A stretch of DNA of 64,000 bases from Chitinophaga sp. E66 (GCA_019285755.1 CP079103.1:5799001-5863000); one strand, 5' to 3'; numbered from the stretch's first letter, positions 50,326-61,652 are shown. Numbers and translations: made by a program. The notes: generated by a model from the sequence alone, not told the origin.

Positions 50326-52330
50326 TTATAATGTTTCCTTCAGCCATCCGAAGAATTCCGTTGCCAGGTGATGGCATTTTGCGCGCCCAGCACCCAGTGG
50401 TTTTCTTCCGGGAAATATACCAGCTTGCTCTTGATGCCTTTGAGCTGCGCCGCCTGGAAGGCCTGCAGCCCCTGCTCGATACCTACGCGGAAGTCGATAC
50501 CACCTTGCACGATCATGATGGGCGTATCCCATTTGTTGACCAGGTTGCTGGGGTTGAACTGCTCGTAGGATTTGGCGTTGGCATTATCGAAATACGCGCC
50601 GATGTCCCAGTTGGCGAACCACAGTTCCTCCGTGGTACCATACCAGCTGCGGAGATCGAATAACCCGTCGTGCGCGATGAACGATTTAAACCTTTTTCAT
50701 GAACGCCCGCCAGCATGAACACGGAATAACCGCCATAGCTGGCGCCCACCGCGCCAAGGCGCGCCTTATCTACGTAAGGTTCTTTCGCCAGGTCGTCGAT
50801 GGCAGACAGGTAATCCCGGATGGGCTGCCCGCCCCAGTCTTTGCTGATATCGGCATTCCATTTCACGCCATGCCCCGGCATCCCGCGGCGGTTCGGCGCA
50901 ATGACGATATAGCCCTGCGCCGCCATCAGCTGGAAGTTCCAGCGGAAGGAGTAAAACTGGCTCACGGCGCTCTGGGGGCCGCCCTGGCAATACAGCAGCG
51001 TCGGGTATTTTTATTCGGGTCGAAGTCGGGCGGGTAAATCACCCAGGCCAGCATGTCTTTTCCGTCAGTAGTTTTGATCCAGCGCTCAGACACCTTGCTC
51101 ATCTTCAGGCTGCCGTAAATATCATCGTTCACATTGGTCAGCGGCGCCACTGCGCCGTCTTTCAGGTTCACGGTGAACAGTTCGCCCGCATGGTTCATGT
51201 CTGCGCGGGTAACCACCAGCGTTTGGCCATGCTGCCCCACGAGCCCGTTAATATCAAATTGACCCTTAGTGACCTGTTTTACATCGCCGCCTGCCACCGG
51301 TACGGTAAACAGTTGCTCGGTACCCTTTGTCACCGCCAGGAACTGAACGGTTTTATTATCTGCCGCGAAACGGGAGGAAGCTACCGTGCCGTCCCATTTG
51401 GCGGTGAGGTTGCTTTTCTTCCCTGAAGCCAGGTCAAGTACGATGATGTCGTTCTTATCCGCTTCAAAACCATCGTTGGCCATGCTCAGCCAGAGCAGCT
51501 TCTTGCCATCTGCGCTGAATTGTGGCGCCACATCATAGCCGTTCATCCCCTCAGACAGGTTCTCTGTCTTTTGTGAGGCAAGGGTATAACGGTAGATGTC
51601 GGTATTGGTGCTCACGGCGTATTCCTTGCCGTGCTTCTTCTTGCAGACATAGATGATCTGGCTGCCGTCGGGGCTCCAGGTAAAGTCTTCCGCGCCGCCG
51701 AATGGCATCTGCGGACAGTCGAACGGCTCGCCGGCCATGATGTCTGTAGGGTGCCTACGGCGCCGGTGGTGGCATCGAAGGTGGCGTAGAACACGTGGTT
51801 GAACTTGCCGTCTTCCCGGGTATCCCAGTGGCGGTAGTTCAGACTGGTATAGACGTGCGCGTTGGCTTTGGGCAGGTCGGGGTACTTATCTTTCGCCAGC
51901 ACTTTTTCCATCTCCACCTCGCGGGAGAAGAGGATATGCTTGCCGTCGGGGCTGATGCGGACATTTTGCAGGCCGCCGTCGACGTTCGTTTTCTGAACGG
52001 GGTTGGAGCCATCTTTCCCCATTTCCCAGAGCTGGCCTTTATGGCTGTAAAGGATCTTGCCACCGGGAAGGGCTTTACGAAAGACTCTCCGCCCGGCGCG
52101 GACGTCAGTTGTTTAGGCGTGCCTCCGGAAAGGGGAATGGAATACAGGTTCCTTTCGCTTTTATTGTCTTCCAGGCTGTACCGGGAAACGCCGAAAACCA
52201 CGGTCCCGTCTTCCAGCACTGTTTCTCCGCCTACTCTTCCGAGCTTCCAGAGCAGCTCGGGCGTCATTGTTTGCTGTGCCATGCTGTGTTGAATGAATAA
52301 AATACCTGCTAACAGGAATGTTTTACGCAT
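50326..52330 (-). CDS. S9-family prolyl oligopeptidase-type exported peptidase (frameshifted by sequence errors)
   Basis: The ~671-residue enzyme starts at 52330 with a signal peptide (MRKTFLLAGILFIQHSMA). The N-terminal part is a beta-propeller (repeats such as VRISPDGKHILFSRE, DFTWSPDGSQIIYV, PQFSADGKKLLWLS). The C-terminal alpha/beta-hydrolase domain carries the catalytic Ser in GASYGGYSVF, a candidate Asp in VQGGIDFRV and His in ENHWVLG. This is an acylaminoacyl-/dipeptidyl-peptidase of family S9, probably periplasmic. Breaks lie near 52075, 51745, 51005, 50690, 50600 and 50358. The stop at 50326 is reached after adding one G near the end (WQREFFGWLKETL). Confidence 0.88.
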
Positions 52331-52381
52331 TGGATCAGATTTTGTTGAGGTGAAGGCGTAAATGTAGGAAAATTTGGCCTC

Positions 52382-52413
52382 TTGCCAGGCGCCGGCCTAA
52401 TTCATTAACTTTG
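52382..52413 (+). promoter_or_regulatory. Promoter of hflX
   Basis: TTG (52382-52384) and TAACTTTG (52406-52413), an exact TAnnTTTG, are 21 nt apart. The -7 box ends 19 nt before the TTG start at 52433. Confidence 0.5.
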
Positions 52414-52432
52414 CACAAATTCTGCAAGAACA

Positions 52433-53620
52433 TTGATCGATAAAACACAGGCAGTAGCCGCGGACGAACGGGCCGTGCTGATAGGACTGATCCACAAGGA
52501 ACAACGGAGCCCCGGTACAGGAGTACCTGGACGAGCTGGCATTCCTGGCCGAAACGGCCGGCGCCACCGCCGTAAAGCGCTTCACGCAACGCCTGCCCCA
52601 CCCCGACAGGGCCACCTTCATAGGTAAAGGCAAACTGGAGGAAGTGCGGCAGTACGTAGCCGGGAAAGACATCCAGCTGGTTATCTTCGACGACGAGCTC
52701 ACCGGCTCCCAGATCTCCAACATCCAGAAAGAGCTCAAAGTAAAGGTCATCGACCGGAGCGACCTTATCCTCGACATATTCGCCCGCCGTGCCCGCACGG
52801 CGCAGGCAAAGGTGCAGGTAGAACTCGCCCAGTATCAATACATCCTCCCCGGCTCCGCGGTATGTGGACGCACCTGGAAAGACAGAAAGGTGGTATCGGG
52901 ATGAGAGGCCCGGGTGAAACCGAGATCGAGACAGACCGTCGTATCGTGAAGGATAAGATCGCGCTGCTGCGCAAGCGCCTCGCCGAAATCGACAAACAGG
53001 CCCTCACCCAGCGTAAGGAACGTGGCGAGCTCATCCGCGTGGCACTGGTAGGTTATACAAACGTAGGGAAAAGCACCATCATGAACCTCCTCAGCAAAAG
53101 CGAGGTGTTCGCCGAGAACAAGCTTTTCGCCACGCTGGATACCACCACCCGCAAGGTCGTATTCGAACAAACGCCCTTCCTGCTCAGCGATACCGTAGGG
53201 TTCATCCGCAAACTGCCCCACCACCTGGTGGAAAGCTTCAAGTCCACCCTCGACGAGGTGCGGGAAAGCGATATCCTCATGCATGTGGTAGACATCAGCC
53301 ATCCCAAATACGAAGACCAGATCGAGGTGGTGAACCGCACGCTCACCGAGCTTAAATCGCTCGATAAGCCTACCATCCTCATCTTCAATAAAATGGACCT
53401 GTACGAAAAGCAGACCTTCGACGAATGGCTGACGGATGACGTGAAGAACGACATCCTCAACCAGCTTAAGGAAAGCTGGCAGCACCGAACCCACGGCAAT
53501 TGCGTCTTCATCTCCGCAACGGAGCGCCGCAACGTGGAAGAGCTGCGCAAAACCATTATGGACAAGGTGGTTGAACTGTACCGCATACGGTATCCCTACA
53601 AATCCGAATTCTTCTATTAA
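52433..53620 (+). CDS. hflX: GTPase HflX (frameshifted by sequence errors)
   Basis: HflX is a ribosome-associated GTPase involved in ribosome rescue under stress. The reconstructed length is ~397 residues. No ATG precedes the coding sequence in frame; a TTG at 52433 (MIDKTQAVAADERAVLIGL) is used, supported by the promoter box. An extra T creating TTG from ATG is also possible. Marks: the N-terminal AVKRFTQRLPHPDRATFIGKGKLEEV (HflX domain), MRGPGETEIETDRR (linker), G1 GYTNVGKST, DTVGFIRKLPHHLVESFKSTL (G3), NKMD (G4) and SATERRN. Breaks lie near 52513 and 52850. Its stop and the Rieske ATG share one base. Confidence 0.92.
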
Positions 53621-53963
53621 TGGCGAAGCAGTATAACTGGTACCGGTTCGCCGAAGCGGGAGACCCGGTAGCGGAGGAATCGCGCATAACGGTCCAGGAG
53701 GTAAACGGCAAGAAGGTCTGCGTAGCCCGGCACGCCGGTGAGCTGTATGCCTTCGCGCACAAGTGCCCCCACGCCGGCGGCATCATGTCAGACGGCTTTC
53801 TCGACGACCGTGGCAACGTGGTTTGCCCCCTTCACCGGTATAAGTTCGCGCTGCGCAATGGATATAACTCCAGCGGCGAGGGCTTCTACCTTCGAACTTA
53901 CCTATCGAGCACCGCGAAGATGGTATCTACCTCGGAATGGAGAAGAGCTGGCTAAGCTGGTAA
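53620..53963 (+). CDS. Rieske [2Fe-2S] domain protein
   Basis: A ~114-residue ferredoxin-like protein. The two cluster motifs are CPH (in KCPHAGG) and CPLH (in VVCPLHRYKF), 20 residues apart, giving the Cys-x-His and Cys-x-x-His ligands. The start at 53620 gives MAKQYNWYRFAEAGDPVAEES. One C is lost near 53900 (LRTYPIEHRED), after which the protein ends MEKSWLSW. It resembles the small nitrite-reductase-type or Rieske electron carrier proteins; the partner is unknown. It is translationally coupled to hflX (TAATG). Confidence 0.9.
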
Positions 53964-53980
53964 ATCGCCTCATAATATTT

Positions 53981-54023
53981 GAAGCCCCGATGGCTGTCTG
54001 GTATTGACAGTTGTCGGGGCTTC
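53981..54023 (+). terminator. Hairpin after the Rieske gene
   Basis: GAAGCCCCGA (53981-53990) pairs with TCGGGGCTTC (54014-54023); CTGTC/GACAG pair inside. The right arm is followed by only a short CGCATT, so termination efficiency is uncertain. Confidence 0.55.
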
Positions 54024-54562
54024 CGCATTATAATGCCTTACATGCACAACTATCAATTTTAGCTTAATGATTGTGCAGTGGCGTTATAGTTTTCACCCCT
54101 GTCTGCAACGATGGGCTATTCATACCTTTAAATTTTGATACTATCGGCCTTTAACTTCTGTCATACACTCTATAAGTAGCTGTTAGTCATTATTTTGTAC
54201 TGCTTTAGGCATAATCCTAATGTTATAAAAATTGCGTTGCAAGGATCTCTGTTAAGTCTTATTTGCTGTTAAGTGCCTGATAATCATAGTCAAGACTCCT
54301 TCGCGTCTGCCGCTCGTCTGCCCTTCGTCTGCCGTTCGTCTGCCCTTCGTCTGCCCTTCGTCTGCCCTTCGTCTGCCCCTGACTCCCTTCTAATTGCGCT
54401 AATTCCCCTATGGTCTTGTACGGATATGGGTTTACAACTGATGTTAGAAATACTGACATTGGTTTACAATATTCCGCCTAAGTCCTGTTCAAATTACGAC
54501 TCAAAATTACCTACATGTTACCACTTGATTAAGCGGATATTAGCCACTTAGAGGCAGGTAAA
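54024..54562. other. ~540-bp gene-free region with a minisatellite
   Basis: The region lies between convergent transcription units. It contains the 11-bp tandem array (54304-54380) and AT-rich flanks. The small minus-strand ORF that spans the array translates into the repeat and is not considered real. Confidence 0.55.
54304..54380. repeat. 11-bp tandem repeat, seven units
   Basis: Seven units of CGTCTGCCxxT run from 54304 to 54380: CGTCTGCCGCT, CGTCTGCCCTT, CGTCTGCCGTT, three times CGTCTGCCCTT, then CGTCTGCCCCT. Four of the seven are identical. The unit has no spacers, so it is not a CRISPR array. Confidence 0.9.
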
Positions 54563-54599
54563 CGGAAACAAAAAGCCGGTGCAATTGCTGCACCGGCTT
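54563..54599 (-). terminator. Intrinsic terminator after the fucosidase gene
   Basis: AAGCCGGTGCA (54573-54583) pairs with TGCACCGGCTT (54589-54599). On the minus strand it is followed by TTTTTGTTTCC, as expected for the end of the fucosidase transcript. Confidence 0.8.
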
Positions 54600-54620
54600 A
54601 TTAAAGCATTGAAAGCGGTA

Positions 54621-56762
54621 TTATCTGAAGTGCAGTTGAAGGTTGGGCAATCCCATCTCGTCGTGCGGGGTAGAGGGATTATGCAGTTCCCAGCTAACCG
54701 GGAAGTACGCCTCCTTGCTCATGCGGACCTCCGGCAGGTCCAGGTGGTAAACGACCTGGGGTATGTTGAAGTCGATGTTAAAGGGAACGGCGTTCAGGAA
54801 GTAGTTGAACAGCTTCACGGACAATTGGTTTTTACCCGCCTGCAGGGGGAGCAGCACGTAATGGTCCAGTTTGTCTTTACGGTAAGGGTTGTTCTGGATC
54901 AGGAGCTGTTTGCCGTTCAGGAACACCATGATGCCATCTCCGCTCGTGAGCTTAACCAGCACGCTGCGGGCAGCGGGGACGTGATTTCCTGGAGCAGGTA
55001 ATGAGCTGTCATGGCGCCGGCGGGGCGTTGGGCATTGATGGAATATTCGGTACCATTCTTCCATTCGGGATGTGCTACCCAGCGCTTGCCGTCTTTATTG
55101 GGCCAGGGTTGGCTCAGGTCTACCTGCGACAGGGAGCCATGTGTGCCACCGGGGCCGGAAAAGGGGGCCGAGGATGTGGATCGGGCCCATTTGAAGGGAA
55201 GCGATGTCGTTATTCAGCTGCTCCGATTTGCCGCCTTCGAGTTTTACGGCCGTGGTTTTGTCGCCCAGGCGGAGGTCGATGGTGCGGTCTTTTTCCTCTT
55301 CAGTATAGGTCAACGTGGGCCGGAAGGCGCCGCTGCGCGGAGGCTCCAGCGACCAGGCATTGCGGATGGTGCTGGTGAAGCTCGTGTTGTAATCGATCGT
55401 GGCGTTGCTGAAGTAAGGGAAAGCGTTGCTGTTATCCAGGATGAGGCCTGGACCGAGGGGGCGGATATTGGCAGGGGGTACAGTGTAACCGTCAGGAAGC
55501 GTCACTTCCACTACCTGGAACAGCCCGCTCATATCGAGGCCGGCCGGCAGCTGGATGCGGAGGCCTTCTTTACCCTGGGTGTATTTGAGTTGAGTGTTGG
55601 CCACTTGCAGGCGCGCTTCCGATACCTTGCCTCTGAGGCCGGGCAGAAGGATGGCATTGCCTTCCGGAGGCGTCATGATGTGCAGGTACAGTTTGTTGTG
55701 GCGGCTGGTGATGCTGCCCCATTGGAAAGGCACATGGAACGGGTCGGGCTGGGTACCGTAAATGGCGTCGCTATGCTGCTGCAGCCAGTTGCCGATCGCC
55801 AGCAATGCGTCCCGCTCGAATTCAACTACCGTACCATCGCCTTTGGGGCCAATGTTAAGGAGGAAGTTGCCGCCGCGGGAAGCCACCTTCACCAGGCTCG
55901 TCAGCTTCTCCCTGATCTTGGCATTGATATCACCGCGCTCCTGCCAGGAACGGTAGCCCCAGGTTTCATGGAAGAAGGAAGCCGGGCTTTGCCAGGGTAC
56001 GCCGATGATGTAGTCCGGCTCCTGGTTGTCGCCCATGACGGTGAAATCGCCCTGGTTGTTACCGATACGGCTGCCGATCATGCAATTGGGCTGAAGCTTG
56101 TGCACCAGCGAACGCATCTCTTCACTTTGCTGCCGCCTCATCTGACCCATATCAAACCAGAGCTCGGAAACTGGACCGTATTTGGTAAGCAGTTCCGTGA
56201 TCTGCTGCATATTGTAGGTATGGTGCGTGGGCGGGATGGAGTCGGAATTGGAGCCGGAAATAGGCATCGCCGGCGGAAAGTGCCAGTCGATCAACGAGAA
56301 GTAGAGCCCAAATGCGATCCCTGGCGGCGGCAGGCCTCAGACAGTTCTTTGAGGATGTCGCGCTTATAGGGTGTGGCGTCCATGATGTCGAACGTCGTGT
56401 AGGCGCAATCCCACAGCGCAAAGCCATCGTGGTGCTTTGAAGTGATCACCACGGACCCCATGCCCGCACGCTTAGCAAGCGTAGCGATGCTGTCGGGGTT
56501 CCATTTATCAGGATTAAACCCTGGGCCACTTCTTCGTAGGAGTCGTTGTAAAGCCCTGCTGCGTGGGCACGGATTTGTTCACTAAGCCCGCGGCTGACAT
56601 TTTTATTTTCCCAAACGCCACCCAGTTTGCTATATACGCCGAAGTGGATGAACATGGAATATTTGCGGTCGCGCCATTGTTGCAATGCGGTTGGTTCGAT
56701 CTGGGCCGTGGCGGACTGTAACCATCCAAGGCAGCCAGTTATGATACAAAAATGCGTTTCAT
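54621..56762 (-). CDS. Alpha-L-fucosidase, GH29 family (frameshifted by sequence errors)
   Basis: The ~715-residue exported enzyme cleaves alpha-L-fucose from glycans. Restoring one T near 56743 gives a signal peptide (MKRIFCIITGCLGWLQSATAQ) from the ATG at 56762. The catalytic domain shows WRDRKYSMFIHFGVYSKLGG, GMGSVVITSKHHDGFALWDC (the HHDGF motif) and the probable nucleophile Asp in SELWFDMGQMRR; TWGYRSW and FLLNIGPKGDG follow. The C-terminal third has beta-sandwich-like domains. Breaks lie near 56743, 56515, 56310, 55155 and 54985. A terminator follows at 54563. It is divergent to the SDR gene (45-bp gap). Confidence 0.9.
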
Positions 56763-56807
56763 AAGGCCAAAGTAGGAAATGGTTCTTAAAAAGTATACCT
56801 TTATCAT

Positions 56808-57607
56808 ATGAGCCATTTGCGTGAAAATAGGATCAGTTTCCGTGAAAAAGTCATCTGGATTACGGGCGCATCTTCGGGGATCGGGAGGCGCTGGCCGTTC
56901 AGTTGTCTGCCCTCGGCGCACGCCTGATCCTCACTTCACGGGATGAAATGGCGTTAGAGAAAGTGCGCGCACAATGTGCGTTGCCCGCTACTTTACTGCC
57001 CGCCGATCTCACGGATACCGATATTCCAACGTTAGTGAACCGGGCGCTGCTGGTACATGGTCACATCGATATATTGATCAACAACGCCGGTATTGGTCAG
57101 CGCGCTACCGCCGGGGAGACGACAGAACAGGTACTGCGCCGCATCATGGAACTGGATTTCTTTGCGCCGGTATTGTTGACGCAGGCATTGCTGCCACACT
57201 TCCGGCAGCGGGGCGGGCATGTTGTTGTTACCGGGAGTATGGCCGGTTTGATGGGCGTTCCGCGGCGGACGGCCTACGCTGCCGCCAAGCATGCGGTGAT
57301 GGGGTATTTCGAGTCGCTGCAAGTGGAACATACGATCCCGGGGTTTTACATTACTATCGCCAGCCCCGGCCGGATTCATACCCGGCTATCGGTGAACGCG
57401 CTGCGTGGTTCCGGGGAAGCGCACGGGCGGATGGATGCGGCACAGGAGAAGGGGATCCCTGCAGAAGAATGTGCGCGCCGAATTATCGTGTCTGTCGGCC
57501 GGAAGAAAAAGCATGTCGTAATCGCCCGGCAGGAGCGGATACTGTGGTGGCTGCGCAAGTTTATCCCCTCGTTATATTATCGCGTTGCGCGGAAGCATGG
57601 CAGCTGA
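56808..57607 (+). CDS. SDR-family oxidoreductase (DHRS7-like)
   Basis: The ~267-residue NAD(P)-dependent short-chain dehydrogenase begins at 56808 (MSHLRENRISFREKVIWITGASSGIGEALA; one G lost near 56885). It has the Rossmann motif TGASSGIG, INNAGIG, the catalytic Ser in VVTGSMAGL, YAAAKHAVMG (YxxxK) and a C-terminal KFIPSLYYRVARK, a form seen in DHRS7-like SDRs. Substrate unknown. It is transcribed divergently from the fucosidase and is probably monocistronic. Confidence 0.88.
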
Positions 57608-57728
57608 TTTGTGGGCTGCTTCCTCCCATTAGTACCCTTTACCGCTGTTGGACGGGTTTTATACTGAAATCAGTAACCTGCTTCAAAGGCGATGCTTAGT
57701 AATTTGCCGGATAAGACATATTGTAATT

Positions 57729-59169
57729 ATGAAACCGGCAGGCATCGCACTCACCATATCTTTACTCCTGCCCTTTTCCGCCATCCACGCGCAGTTCGCA
57801 GACTCGCTTGAGGTGCGGACGGGCACCGTGCCACGATCGCCACGAAGGACTACCAACCCTTCTGGATCACGGCCAACAAGTTCGGCACTATTTCCGACCG
57901 GAAATCCGATCTGTCCACCTACATCCGCGCAAAGAATACGCATACGTTTGGAGCGCAGGACGACTGGCGGTTACAATACGGCATCAGCCTTTATAACAAT
58001 AACCACTTCCGCAGGAACTTCTTTGAGGAAGCCTATGTCAGGTTCTCGTTTAAAAAGCTGGAACTTCGGGCGGGCCGTTATGAGGAGATCATCGGTGAGG
58101 TAGACCCTGAATTGTCTTCAGGGTCGCTCGGCGTAAGTGGTAACGCGTTGCCCATTCCTAAAATCAGCATAGGTCTGAAGGAATATGCGCCTGTTCCGTT
58201 TACCAACGGATGGTTGCAGGTAAAAGGGCAGTTCAGTCATGGGTGGATGGGCCGCAACCAGTTCATCCCTTACGCGTTTCTTCATGAAAAGAACTTCTAT
58301 CTCCGTGTCGGCAAGCATAAACTGAAAGCATTCGGGGCATACAGCATTATGCGGTGTGGGGCGGCAACCGGAAAGACCTGCCTAAGATCAAAAGCAGCTT
58401 CAAAGACTACATGGATGTGGTGCTGGTTAAGGAGGGGGATGACGGGACGGTGCTGACCGACCAGGTACGTCCAAATCGTCCGGGCGACCATCGCGGGATA
58501 CTGGAAGGAGGATTGGAATGGGAGAATGAAAACGTTGCTTTTCGTGGCTACTGGCAGACGCCGTTTGAAACCGGCCAGGGGTGGATATGAAGAATACGGA
58601 CCACCTCGCCGGCATCAGTTTCACCGACAAGCGGGAAGATGCCGTGCTGCTCCGCGCTACCCTGGAGTGGATATCTACCAAGAAGATGAACAACTGGCAC
58701 CCGAAAGGCGTGCGGGAAAGTTATTATAATAACGGGGTATACCTGACCGGGTGGGAATATGAAAACCACATCATCGGTACGCCGCTGTTCGTGAACCGCA
58801 ACCGCGGTCAGTATTACTTCGACGAAATTCAGCCGTTCGATTACAGCGAGCGCTGGAACGTGATCCGCAACAAAGGCTGGAATATCATCAGCAACCGCGT
58901 GAGCGGCGTTCACATGGGCGCGCTCTACAAGATCGGTAGCAAATTACAGGGGAAAACGATGCTGACCTATACAAAGAACTTCGGCACTTATGAGCCGGGT
59001 CCCTTTGATGCGCCCATGACCCAGTGGTATGCGTTGCAGGAGGTACGGTATGCCGCGCCTGTGCCTGGGCTCACCATTACGGGGCCGTAGGCCTCGATGG
59101 CGGAGACATGAGCAAGACCGCGGGGTTCATGCTGGGGTGGAGTGGTTGTTTACACCTGCAAAGCGTTAA
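57729..59169 (+). CDS. Wzi-type capsule/exopolysaccharide assembly outer-membrane protein
   Basis: The ~482-residue protein has a signal peptide (MKPAGIALTISLLLPFSAIHA). The mature part follows the Bacteroidota Wzi family: YQPFWITANKFGTISDRKSDLSTYIRA, GRYEEIIGEVDPELSSGSLGVSGNALPIPKISIGL, PFTNGWLQVKGQFSHGWM, and FDYSERWNVIRNKGWNIISNRVSG. It is an outer-membrane beta-barrel that anchors or assembles surface polysaccharide. Breaks lie near 57829, 58347, 58585, 59087 and 59143. It ends at 59169, convergent with the REC gene (overlap 4 bp). The Wza/Wzc genes downstream support a polysaccharide role. Confidence 0.78.
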
Positions 59170-59540
59170 AGCTGTTTTTCGAAAATGCCCTGGATAACGG
59201 CATGGAGATTTTTGAAGAGGAACGGTTTCGTGACATAGCCTGCCGCTCCTTTTTCCATGGCCTGTTGTACATCGTCTATCTCCGTGCGCGCGGTGAGCAT
59301 GACCACGGGGATTTCGTTTAATACAGGATCGTCGCGGAAGCTGTCGAGCAGATCGAGCCCGTTGACCACGGGCATATAAATGTCGCTGATGACGAGGTCT
59401 GGCCGCAGCCTTCTGGCGGTGCGGATACCTTCTTCTCCGTTGGTGGCAACGGCAACTGTGTACTCATGCAATTCCAGCAGTGACTTAAGCGCTTCGGACA
59501 AGCCGGGCTTATCCTCGATGAGCAGGATGGTGTTGTTCAT
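59166..59540 (-). CDS. Single-domain response regulator
   Basis: An intact 124-residue receiver domain: LLIEDKPGLSEAL, phospho-acceptor Asp in LVISDIYMPVVNG, VVMLTARTE, and the conserved Lys in YVTKPFLFKNL. It has no output domain. The sensor kinase gene ends 34 bp upstream on the same strand, so the two form a probable pair. Confidence 0.9.
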   Translation of the reverse strand: MNNTILLIEDKPGLSEALKSLLELHEYTVAVATNGEEGIRTARRLRPDLVISDIYMPVVNGLDLLDSFRDDPVLNEIPVVMLTARTEIDDVQQAMEKGAAGYVTKPFLFKNLHAVIQGIFEKQL

Positions 59541-59574
59541 TTCAGTTCAGCTTTGTACCTGGCACAAAATCGAT

Positions 59575-60648
59575 TTAGATGGCGTCGGCGAAGTCCTGGA
59601 ACACAATGGTAAAGACGGTTCCTTCGTTCACCCCGCTACTTACTGAAATCGTGCCGCGATTGGATTCCACAAAAGTTTTGACAATTGAAAGACCGAGACC
59701 GGTCCTTCAATACCGTCCACATTACTGCCACGAAAAAACGACGTGAACAGGTGTGGGAGGTCGCTTTCCGGTATGCCTATACCATGGTCGCGGAAAGTGA
59801 TAACGAGTTTTTTCTTTTTGTAGGACAGTTTAACGGACGGATTCTTTTGGGTGGAATATTTAAAGGCATTACTGATGAGATTGGTAAAGACTTTAGCCAG
59901 CTGGTCCTTGTCGGCCAGTATGGGCCTGGGATCGCCGTCTATGGAGATTAGCAGCGAGCGCTCGTCTTTCCTGTGGGAGAAGTATTGATAACGTAGTGTC
60001 TCTATGATTTGTTCGGGGCCACTGGTTTGCGGTCTGCCTCCCAGTTGTTGCCAGCCATTTTACTCAGGGTCATCACTTCATCGAGCATATTGTTAAGCTG
60101 GAAGATCTCATCCGCGATCTTGCGGAGCTGCAGGCGGTGGAAGGCGGAGAGTTGTCCATCGAGATGAAGGCGCGCCTCGAGCAGGTCCATCGCCGAAGAG
60201 ATGGCTGTGAGGGGCGTTCTGAATTCGTGAGAGGTCATTGACATCAACTGAACTTTCATCTGCTGCAAGGATTTTTCCTGTTCGAGATCTTGCAGCCTTT
60301 GCTGCAATGCTTCTTCCTGTTCTACTTTCCGGCCGATGGCCAGCCAGTATTTCTTTCCTTCGATCTTTAGCGGGCTGACGCGGAAGTCGAGGAGGGCGGT
60401 ATTGCCGTTATGTGAAACCGGTAAAAGAAAAGCGGTGGGCAGCGGTTTGGGAATGCTTCAGTGTGTCCGCCTCCGTAGGCGGACTGCAAAGGAATGCCCC
60501 TGAGCTGCGAGGATTTACCGTTGGCTAGCGTGTCTATGGCCTTGCTGTTGGCATTTAGAACGATCTGTCGGTCGGTACTGATGATCAATACAGGGTCTTC
60601 TATGCCGCGAAGCATATGGCTTACCCTGATGGACTGGTTAGGCTTCAT
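59575..60648 (-). CDS. PAS-domain sensor histidine kinase (frameshifted by sequence errors)
   Basis: The ~359-residue cytoplasmic kinase starts at 60648 (MKPNQSIRVSHMLRGIEDPV). The PAS domain spans ~10-115 (DPVLIISTDRQIVLNANSKAI), followed by a coiled coil (EEALQQRLQDLEQEKSLQQM), HisKA with SMTSHEFRTPLTAI, and HATPase with NLISNAFKYS, FRDHGIGIP, and GTGLGLSIVKT. Breaks lie near 60460, 60025 and 59695. It is the probable partner of the REC protein downstream and, through it, may influence the polysaccharide genes. Confidence 0.88.
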
Positions 60649-61022
60649 GTCTTAATTACTAGTCGATATGGTTCTTCGTCGATTCGGTTCTTCAGTTTCT
60701 GTTCCCGGAATTTCCGGTCGGGTTTCACACGAGAAAGATAGTCATTTTACTACTCATAATGCTTGCATAATTTGCACTTTCCATGCTAACTATTGAAGCA
60801 AAGCCTACATACATTTTTGTCGCATATGATATTTGTTAATTTGTTACTTGAAATAATAATACAGCAATTCCCGTTCCGTTTTGAATAGCTATCAATAAAT
60901 TAATGTATCTGCTAGTTAATTTTTAAAATTTGGACTTATCTTTGATAGTATACTATCCTATTTCATTATTCGAGGTGCACGAGCATCTTTATTGCGAAAA
61001 CCATATCAACGTTAACCGTAAT
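60649..61022 (+). other. 374-bp gene-free, AT-rich region
   Basis: The DNA between the divergent kinase and regulator genes is AT-rich. It contains the promoter called at 60937 and otherwise no gene or hairpin that I can support. Confidence 0.5.
60937..60944 (+). promoter_or_regulatory. -7 box (TATCTTTG) of the LuxR-type regulator gene
   Basis: TATCTTTG is an exact TAnnTTTG match and lies inside the in-frame extension that would begin at 60930. Transcription would start about 60950, so the ATG at 61023 is the likely start. No clear -33 TTTG is at the usual distance. Confidence 0.45.
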
Positions 61023-61652
61023 ATGATAACTATTGGTATCATTGAAGACAACCATTTTCAACTGAATAACTATAGAGAGTTCTTAGAAGATTTTCAGGAG
61101 TGCAAGGTTGTTTTCGCCTGCCGGTCAATGGAAGAGTTCAGGTCTTTACCTTATAAAGATCCTGATGTAAAAGCCATTTTGCTGGATATTTCCCTTCCCG
61201 GAGATTCGGGGATTCAGGGAATGGAAGAATTAAAACAACATTACCCGGACGCAAAGATCATTGTACTTTCCGGCCACGACGGCCAGCAGTACGTCATTGA
61301 GTCTATCATGAACGGCGCCAGCGGTTATATCATCAAGACCAGCCGCCTTATGGAGATCTATCATTCCATCCTCGACGCCGTGACCAGGGGGCACCTCTCG
61401 CCCAAGGCCGCCCACATGCTCATCAATCATATTTCAAAAGATCCCCTCGAAAGCATCCGCGACCGCCTCACCAAGCGGGAGTACGAATTGTTGGGGTTGC
61501 TGAAAGACGGACTGTCTTATAAAGAGATGGCGGAAAGGTTGTTCGTGACCGTTCATACCGTTAACCAGCATTTGAAAAAGATATATTCAAAGCTCAATGT
61601 AGTCTCCAAATCAGAGCTGATTTCCAAAATATGGTCGAATAATCTTTTCTGA
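61023..61652 (+). CDS. NarL/LuxR-type response regulator
   Basis: An intact 209-residue two-domain regulator. The receiver domain (1-120) has IGIIEDNHFQLNNYREFL, Asp in AILLDISLPGDSG, and Lys in GYIIKTSRLM. The C-terminal LuxR helix-turn-helix reads LTKREYELLGLLKDGLSYKEMAERLFVTVHTVNQHLKKIYSKL. It lies directly upstream of polysaccharide export genes and may control them. The in-frame start at 60930 is rejected because of the promoter box. Confidence 0.9.
   Translation: MITIGIIEDNHFQLNNYREFLEDFQECKVVFACRSMEEFRSLPYKDPDVKAILLDISLPGDSGIQGMEELKQHYPDAKIIVLSGHDGQQYVIESIMNGASGYIIKTSRLMEIYHSILDAVTRGHLSPKAAHMLINHISKDPLESIRDRLTKREYELLGLLKDGLSYKEMAERLFVTVHTVNQHLKKIYSKLNVVSKSELISKIWSNNLF

Noticed and set aside
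54304..54380. Possible CRISPR array
   Set aside because: Units are 11 bp and directly adjacent with no unique spacers, and no cas genes are near.
54259..54459. 66-residue minus-strand ORF with GRRRADE-type repeats
   Set aside because: The repeats come from the 11-bp DNA array (3 x 11 nt keeps the frame); no start context or homologue-like feature supports a gene.
55011..56369. 452-residue plus-strand ORF over the fucosidase
   Set aside because: It is antisense to the GH29 gene, which has clear catalytic motifs and a signal peptide; the plus ORF resembles no family.
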